Assembly: GCA_030613285.1 (NCBI GenBank)
Contig: JAUWME010000037.1
Span: forward strand, 1 to 10,729
Source of the DNA: Candidatus Zymogenus sp.
Lineage (GTDB): Bacteria > Desulfobacterota > Zymogenia > Zymogenales > Zymogenaceae
Length of the DNA: 10,729 nt
Direction: 5' to 3'
This document shows, piece after piece, positions 7,239 to 10,729 of the stretch. Position 1 is the first letter of the stretch. Every line of letters starts with the position of its first letter. The notes under the pieces were generated by a model. The model was not told where the DNA came from and made no database searches. It saw only the letters and a program-made list of their open reading frames with translations. The translations under genes and the position numbers were made by a program.

Positions 7239-7689
7239 AAACGGAAAGGTTATCTCCATAAATGTTTCGGAGAAAACCGGAATCAAAAAGTTGCCTGTAA
7301 AAAGCGCTGAGCTCAAGGTAGAATTCGGCATCGTTGGCGACGCCCATGCAGGAGACGAGAGGGAGGGCTACGGCCACCGCCAAGTGAGTCTTTTGGCAAA
7401 AAAGAGTATCGACAAGATAATTGAGATGGGTCTTGAAGTCTCACACGGTGACTTTGCTGAAAACCTCACCACGGAAGGCATAGTACTCACCGACCTCCCC
7501 CTGGGTACTACCATCAAATTTCCGGATGGGGTAACACTTGAAGTTACGCAGATTGGGAAGGAATGCCATGACAGATGCGCAATATATCATGCCGTGGGTG
7601 ACTGCGTTATGCCAAAAGAGGGGATATTTACCCGTGTCGTCGTCGGTGGTACAATATCTGCTGGAGACGAAATCGAAATATTGCAATAA
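7228..7689 (+). CDS. MOSC domain protein
   Basis: A small stand-alone MOSC (molybdenum cofactor sulfurase C-terminal) domain protein of 153 residues. Visible family stretches are EFGIVGDAHAG (32-42), HRQVSLLAKKSI (50-61), GDFAENLTTEGI (74-85), LEVTQIGKECHDRCAIYHAV (104-123) and a Gly-rich end with GIFTRVVVGG (132-141). Cysteines 113, 117 and 126 cluster around the family's conserved Cys region, which is implicated in sulfur or cofactor handling. Stand-alone MOSC proteins of this length often lie beside moaC and mog in anaerobes, and their exact job is unknown. A role in cofactor binding, sulfuration or delivery to W/Mo enzymes is inferred from context. The ATG at 7228 has GAGG 6 nt upstream and overlaps moaC by 11 nt, so translation is probably coupled. 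Confidence 0.87.
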   Translation: MKAKNGKVISINVSEKTGIKKLPVKSAELKVEFGIVGDAHAGDEREGYGHRQVSLLAKKSIDKIIEMGLEVSHGDFAENLTTEGIVLTDLPLGTTIKFPDGVTLEVTQIGKECHDRCAIYHAVGDCVMPKEGIFTRVVVGGTISAGDEIEILQ

Positions 7690-7703
7690 AACATTGTAAT
7701 GTT
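7690..7703. repeat. Inverted repeat AACATT-GT-AATGTT directly after the MOSC gene
   Basis: A perfect 6 bp palindrome with a 2 nt centre, starting one base after the MOSC stop codon. As RNA it would be a weak AT-rich hairpin with no T-run, so a terminator is unlikely. As DNA it has the symmetry of a dimeric regulator site. Both readings are inference. Confidence 0.4.
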
Positions 7704-7704
7704 G

Positions 7705-7727
7705 CTTGAAATATATGATATTGCAAG
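7705..7727. repeat. Inverted repeat overlapping the putative mog promoter (operator candidate)
   Basis: CTTGAAATAT (7705-7714) and ATATTGCAAG (7718-7727) are inverted copies of each other with 9 of 10 positions paired and a 3 nt ATG centre. The left arm contains the putative -35 box TTGAAA, and the right arm lies in the promoter spacer. That placement would suit a repressor site. No known operator consensus is recognised. Confidence 0.45.
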
Positions 7728-7735
7728 AGTATAAC
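7706..7735 (+). promoter_or_regulatory. Possible sigma-70 type promoter for mog
   Basis: TTGAAA (7706-7711) and TATAAC (7730-7735) each match the consensus in 5 of 6 positions and are 18 nt apart. A start of transcription near 7742 would leave a very short leader of about 11 nt before the ATG at 7753, with no clear Shine-Dalgarno sequence. This could give mog some expression independent of the upstream operon. Confidence 0.35.
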
Positions 7736-7752
7736 CATTCAAGTTGATTGAA

Positions 7753-8277
7753 ATGTCAGAAAACAGAAAATTTGTAATAAAGGCTGCGGTTATCACGCTG
7801 AGCGACAAGGGGTCCAAGGGAGAGCGGGAAGATTTGAGCGGCAGGGTGATTATTGACTTTATTGAGGGTGATTTTCCTGAAGGAATTGATGGAACTGTAA
7901 CTTCCTACGAAGTCATCCCAGACGAGTCAGAAATCCTAAAAACCCTTTTAATTAAGCTCGCTGACTCAGGAAAGATCAACCTCATCCTCACAACCGGAGG
8001 TACGGGGCTCTCCCCCAGGGATATTACCCCTGAAGTTACACTGTCTGTGATGGATAAGGAGATACCTGGATTTGCCGAAGCTATGAGATCGGCAAGCCTT
8101 GCCAAAACTCCCCACGCAATGCTTTCACGTGCCGTTGCAGTAATCCGCGGAGAAACTATAATCATCAACCTTCCCGGAAGCCCCAAAGCGGTTAGGGAGT
8201 GTCTTGAGGTGATTGCGTCTGCGCTCCCCCATGCGATAAAAAAAGCCGCTGGCGACCCTGAGGATTGTGCTCAATAA
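7753..8277 (+). CDS. mog: Molybdopterin adenylyltransferase, MogA/MoaB family
   Basis: Activates molybdopterin by transfer of AMP from ATP, giving the adenylylated substrate used by MoeA; cytosolic, usually a trimer or hexamer. It has 174 residues, inside the family range. Family marks are AAVITLSDKGSKGEREDLSG (11-30), LTTGGTGLSPRDITPE (79-94), EIPGFAEAMR (103-112), a TPHAMLSRAVAVIRG stretch (119-133) and IINLPGSPKAVRECLE (137-152), which form the molybdopterin-binding pocket. The MogA and MoaB branches share the activity and cannot be separated confidently here. The ATG at 7753 is preferred over TTG at 7744 as the ordinary codon, though neither has a good ribosome binding site. The gene is 63 nt from the MOSC gene, the only wide junction in the cofactor block, behind two inverted repeats. 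Confidence 0.92.
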   Translation: MSENRKFVIKAAVITLSDKGSKGEREDLSGRVIIDFIEGDFPEGIDGTVTSYEVIPDESEILKTLLIKLADSGKINLILTTGGTGLSPRDITPEVTLSVMDKEIPGFAEAMRSASLAKTPHAMLSRAVAVIRGETIIINLPGSPKAVRECLEVIASALPHAIKKAAGDPEDCAQ

Positions 8278-8296
8278 GGGTCCTCGGTATTTCATG

Positions 8297-8312
8297 AATT
8301 GAAATATCAATT
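8297..8312. repeat. AT-rich hairpin after mog
   Basis: AATTGA (8297-8302) pairs with TCAATT (8307-8312) around the 4 nt loop AATA. It lies 19 nt after the mog stop. There is no T-run, so it is not a typical intrinsic terminator. Confidence 0.4.
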
Positions 8313-8320
8313 GTTTCCAA

Positions 8321-8365
8321 TCAAGTTGTGAATGACAAACAGCAATGACATTCATGTAAACTTGA
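8321..8365. repeat. Imperfect 13 bp stem-loop in the mog-PHP intergenic region
   Basis: TCAAGTT (8321-8327) pairs with AACTTGA (8359-8365), and TGAATG (8329-8334) pairs with CATTCA (8349-8354). The two stems are joined by a 1 x 4 nt internal loop, with a 14 nt apical loop. The stem is too AT-rich and lacks a T-run for a terminator. It could be a processed 3' end, part of a small RNA, or a DNA site. Confidence 0.45.
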
Positions 8366-8376
8366 CTTTGTAGGCT

Positions 8377-8406
8377 GGGACGGGTGGGTAATGGGGGTTG
8401 GGCGGG
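8377..8406 (+). other. Putative G-quadruplex run in the mog-PHP intergenic region
   Basis: Six G-tracts of three or more lie within 30 nt: 8377-8379, 8382-8384, 8386-8388, 8393-8397, 8400-8402 and 8404-8406. The loops are AC, T, TAAT, TT and C. This meets the classical G3+N1-7 rule with tracts to spare. It is non-coding in every gene called here. A role in transcript ending or in expression of the PHP gene is inference. Confidence 0.6.
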
Positions 8407-8439
8407 TGTTACAAAAAAACAATCTCAATATGCTTTTTC

Positions 8440-8470
8440 TTGAATAACAAAATAGACTCATAACTATAAG
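8440..8470 (+). promoter_or_regulatory. Weak promoter-like sequence before the PHP gene
   Basis: TTGAAT (8440-8445) and TATAAG (8465-8470) are 19 nt apart, longer than ideal. A transcript from about 8477 would have a leader of about 18 nt to the ATG at 8495. Some promoter is expected here because the gap behind mog is 217 nt, but this one is only a candidate. Confidence 0.22.
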
Positions 8471-8494
8471 AGCCAAAATGAGCATCCAACTATT

Positions 8495-9370
8495 ATGATT
8501 GATCTTCATGTACATACCAACGCATCGTCAGATGGTGTTCACACTCCCGATGAGATATTCAAGATGGCAGTTCGCCAAGGTATCACTGCACTTGCCTTTG
8601 CCGACCACAACACCACAGAAAACGTGAATCTTGGGTTGAAGCTTTCAAAAAAACACAAGATACCTTTTGTACCCGCAGTAGAGATTAGTTCAACCTTCAT
8701 GGAAGAAGACATCCACATATTGGGATATTTCATCGACCACACCTCACCTCAAATGGTTGCATTTTTGCGTGATACCCAAGTAGAGATAAATGCCCAGACC
8801 AAAAAAAGGGTGGCCCTCTTAAGAGATTACGGTTTTGCCATAGACACAGACGATGTGTTGAGAGAATCTGATGGCAGAACCCCCACGGGGCGGAGCTTCC
8901 TCTCGGCCCTTATAAAAAGGGAGGATAATGCCAACGATAAGAGGCTCAAAAGTTACATTGATGGAGACCGCTCCGATTCCCCATCTCTCAACTTTTATCT
9001 CGATTTTCTATCAGGGGGAAAACCCGCCTACATCCCCCTCAAAACATCCACCACCAAAAAGGCTTTGGAGGTTATCAATATTTCAAGAGGATTGAGTATC
9101 GTCGCCCATCCGGTAGAGTACCCAAATAATATATTAGCAAAAATCGTAGCGCTTGGAGTGGACGGCATTGAGGTTTACTCCGGCCACCACATCAAGGAAG
9201 ATGAGAGCTTCTACAAACGTTATGCAAAAAAAGAGGGGCTTCTCATCACCGCCGGCAGCGACTTTCACGGAAAGAGCGTGAAACCAAATATTGACCTCGG
9301 TGTTGCAATTGAAGACGAACATGAATTAATAGAAAGACTCACAACCACCCATAAGGAGAAATATGCTTAA
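8495..9370 (+). CDS. PHP-domain phosphoesterase (YciV/RNase AM/3',5'-nucleoside bisphosphatase type)
   Basis: A 291-residue metal-dependent phosphoesterase of the PHP superfamily. The start codon leads directly into MIDLHVHTNASSDG, the family's first metal motif (His5, His7), as expected for a true N-terminus. Further ligands visible are Asp37-His38 in FADHNT, Glu63 in AVEIS, His74, His205 in VAHP, His231 in the SGHH motif (229-232), and Asp256/His258 in GSDFHGKS. An insertion of about 100 residues (about 85-185) carries the cap, as in YciV-type enzymes. Relatives remove phosphate from 3',5'-bisphosphonucleotides or trim RNA 5' ends. The exact substrate here is unknown. No good Shine-Dalgarno sequence precedes the ATG. 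Its end overlaps the HAD gene by 8 nt, so the two are co-translated and probably act in one pathway. Confidence 0.85.
   Translation: MIDLHVHTNASSDGVHTPDEIFKMAVRQGITALAFADHNTTENVNLGLKLSKKHKIPFVPAVEISSTFMEEDIHILGYFIDHTSPQMVAFLRDTQVEINAQTKKRVALLRDYGFAIDTDDVLRESDGRTPTGRSFLSALIKREDNANDKRLKSYIDGDRSDSPSLNFYLDFLSGGKPAYIPLKTSTTKKALEVINISRGLSIVAHPVEYPNNILAKIVALGVDGIEVYSGHHIKEDESFYKRYAKKEGLLITAGSDFHGKSVKPNIDLGVAIEDEHELIERLTTTHKEKYA
9353..9359 (+). promoter_or_regulatory. Ribosome binding site of the double-HAD gene
   Basis: AAGGAGA at the end of the PHP coding sequence, 3 nt before the ATG at 9363. It fixes that start, which overlaps the PHP stop codon. Confidence 0.7.
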
Positions 9371-10667
9371 AGAGATTTTGAAGGATAAAAGAAACGTGAT
9401 TGTTGTCTCTGACTTTGATGGGACGATAAGCAAAAAGGATGTTAGCTACACACTATTGGAGAAGTTTACTAATGGTGACTGGTCTGATATTGACAGTGAG
9501 TATATTAAAGGAAACATTGGCTCGAAGGAGGCTTTTTCCCGAATACTACAAAAGATCAATGCTACAAAATCCGAACTTCTGGATTACATCGAAGAGGTCT
9601 CATCGGTCGATCCCCACTTTGGCGACTTTTACAGCTATCTCAAAAATCGTGGTATTGAGCTTGTAATTGCCAGCGATGGTTTTAAGATGTACATCGATAA
9701 ACTGATGGGGAACATCGGGCTTTCAGAGATACCGGTTTACGCCAATGACATTGTTGAGAACGGAGAGGGAAATCTCACGGCCATCTTCCCGCACCACAAC
9801 GAAGAGTGCGGACGTTGCGGGACGTGCAAAACCAACCTCATCAAATCGCTCCTCAAAAAGCACGATTACGTCATCTTCATCGGCGACGGCTACTCTGATT
9901 CTTGCGCCTCTCCCCACCCACATACGCTTTTTGCCACGGGCTTTCTTTTCACTCATGCCGCAAAAGAAAAAATCCCCTGCACATATTTTGAGGGATTTGA
10001 TGATATCCTAAATGAGTTTGAAAAGGATATACAGGGAGTTATCTTTGATCTTGATGATACACTTGTGGAATCTCTCGAATCGATAAAAACAGCATTTTTT
10101 TACACTATCGAAAAACTTAAGCTCGATATAGATGCGGAATATGCTTTTGAAGAGATGATGCACTGGCCGCTTTCTGTGTCGTTTGAAAAACTCTTTCCTG
10201 ATGTTGATCTCAATTTAGTTGTCAAGACCTTTCGTGAAAAGTATCATTCAATTTATCTCGACATGACTACGGTCAAGGAAGGTATATTTGAAATCCTCGA
10301 AGGCCTCAAAAATCTTGATGTCAAACTTACCATTGCCACAAACAAGCACGGGCCATACGCCAGAAAACTTGTTGAGCATCTCAAGCTGTCCGACTATTTC
10401 ATAAAAGTCATCGGCACTGGAGATATTGAGCAACCAAAGCCCTCCCCGGATATGATCGAGGAGGCGCTGCTCCAGATGGGAACCGAAAAGAATCAAACTA
10501 TCTTGGTGGGGGATTCGTGGATTGATATTGAAACGGGGAAAAACGCTGGGATTGACGTTTACAGCCTTGCCCAGTCTTTAGATACACCCAAAATGCTTGC
10601 TGAGTATAAACCGAGGAAGATGTTTTACACCACGGCAGAGCTTCTAAAGGAGTTTATGTCGATTTAA
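9363..10667 (+). CDS. Tandem HAD phosphatase: MtnX/SerB-like domain fused to a Gph-like domain
   Basis: A 434-residue cytosolic protein made of two whole HAD hydrolases. Domain 1 (about 10-222) has the nucleophile motif DFDGT (17-21), motif II Ser104 in VIASDG, a cysteine cluster CGRCGTCK (149-156) supplying the likely motif III Lys156, and IGDGYSD (173-179). This resembles MtnX/phosphoserine-phosphatase (HAD-IB) enzymes. Domain 2 (about 224-434) has DLDDT (229-233), the motif II region IATNKHG (324-330), KPSP (359-362) and VGDSWID (382-388), as in phosphoglycolate phosphatase-like enzymes (Gph). Both carry their catalytic Asp pairs, so both look active. Its substrates are unknown; a paired or proof-reading dephosphorylation is inference. 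The frame is unbroken and the joining segment very short, so it is a genuine fusion rather than two genes. It overlaps the PHP gene by 8 nt. Confidence 0.82.
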   Translation: MLKEILKDKRNVIVVSDFDGTISKKDVSYTLLEKFTNGDWSDIDSEYIKGNIGSKEAFSRILQKINATKSELLDYIEEVSSVDPHFGDFYSYLKNRGIELVIASDGFKMYIDKLMGNIGLSEIPVYANDIVENGEGNLTAIFPHHNEECGRCGTCKTNLIKSLLKKHDYVIFIGDGYSDSCASPHPHTLFATGFLFTHAAKEKIPCTYFEGFDDILNEFEKDIQGVIFDLDDTLVESLESIKTAFFYTIEKLKLDIDAEYAFEEMMHWPLSVSFEKLFPDVDLNLVVKTFREKYHSIYLDMTTVKEGIFEILEGLKNLDVKLTIATNKHGPYARKLVEHLKLSDYFIKVIGTGDIEQPKPSPDMIEEALLQMGTEKNQTILVGDSWIDIETGKNAGIDVYSLAQSLDTPKMLAEYKPRKMFYTTAELLKEFMSI

Positions 10668-10680
10668 ATTTAGCTTTTTA

Positions 10681-10702
10681 GGGCAACCACAGGGGGTTGC
10701 CC
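10681..10702. repeat. Palindromic hairpin after the HAD gene, likely dispersed repeat unit
   Basis: GGGCAACC (10681-10688) and GGTTGCCC (10695-10702) form a perfect 8 bp GC-rich stem around a 6 nt ACAGGG loop, followed by CTACA. A T-run lies before the hairpin, not after it. On the + strand it is therefore not a classical intrinsic terminator, and the minus strand has A instead. Extragenic palindromes of this general design are found as many-copy repeats in diverse bacterial genomes. It could still end or stabilise the PHP-HAD transcript. Confidence 0.6.
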
Positions 10703-10729
10703 CTACACTCCCTATATATATTATGGATT

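Noticed and set aside
8255..8290. Terminator from GAGGA...TCCTC pairing across the mog stop
   Set aside because: Pairing needs a bulge of about 6 nt and no T-run follows, so it is not supported as an intrinsic terminator.
8332..8373. Small ORF of 13 codons (ATG at 8332) between mog and the PHP gene
   Set aside because: No ribosome binding site, low-complexity product, and it lies within the stem-loop. A chance ORF is the simplest reading.

Overview
The window is a tungstate-uptake and molybdopterin (Moco/Wco) assembly locus of a bacterium, followed by a separate pair of phosphatase genes. All ten supported genes lie on the + strand. I see no tRNA, rRNA, CRISPR array, integrase or insertion sequence. 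The organism is most likely an anaerobic bacterium of moderate GC content. A tungstate-type (Tup) importer, a MoeA fused to a periplasmic-binding-like domain, and a MOSC protein beside moaC and mog are combinations known from sulfate-reducing and syntrophic Desulfobacterota, Firmicutes and archaea. The assignment to Desulfobacterota-like bacteria is an inference from gene content, not a sequence match.

Region 1 (1-2429) is the importer: the 3' part of the tungstate-binding protein gene tupA (its start lies before the window), the permease tupB and the ATPase tupC. A small hairpin sits between tupA and tupB, and a short GC hairpin followed by seven T lies after tupC.

Region 2 (2489-8277) holds the cofactor genes: moeA-1, moeA-2 carrying a C-terminal binding-protein-like domain, moaA, moaC, a MOSC-domain gene and mog. 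The first five junctions are tight (1, 8 and 11 nt overlaps and a 4 nt gap), which indicates one translationally coupled operon. mog stands 63 nt apart behind two inverted repeats and a promoter-like sequence. Together the products bring tungstate or molybdate into the cell, convert GTP to cyclic pyranopterin monophosphate (MoaA, MoaC), adenylylate molybdopterin (Mog) and insert the metal (MoeA). MoaD, MoaE and MoeB, needed for dithiolene sulfur insertion, are not in the window and must be encoded elsewhere.

Region 3 (8278-8494) is a 217 nt intergenic stretch. It holds an AT-rich hairpin, a longer imperfect stem-loop and a dense run of six G-tracts that fits a G-quadruplex.

Region 4 (8495-10667) holds a PHP-domain phosphoesterase gene overlapping by 8 nt a gene for a protein with two fused HAD phosphatase domains. 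The window ends in an 8 bp perfect palindromic hairpin that looks like a dispersed repeat.

The points most worth a second look are the two different MoeA proteins beside a tungstate importer, the local likeness between the MoeA-fused binding domain and TupA, the double-HAD fusion coupled to a PHP protein, the G-quadruplex-like run, and the inverted repeat overlapping the putative mog promoter.
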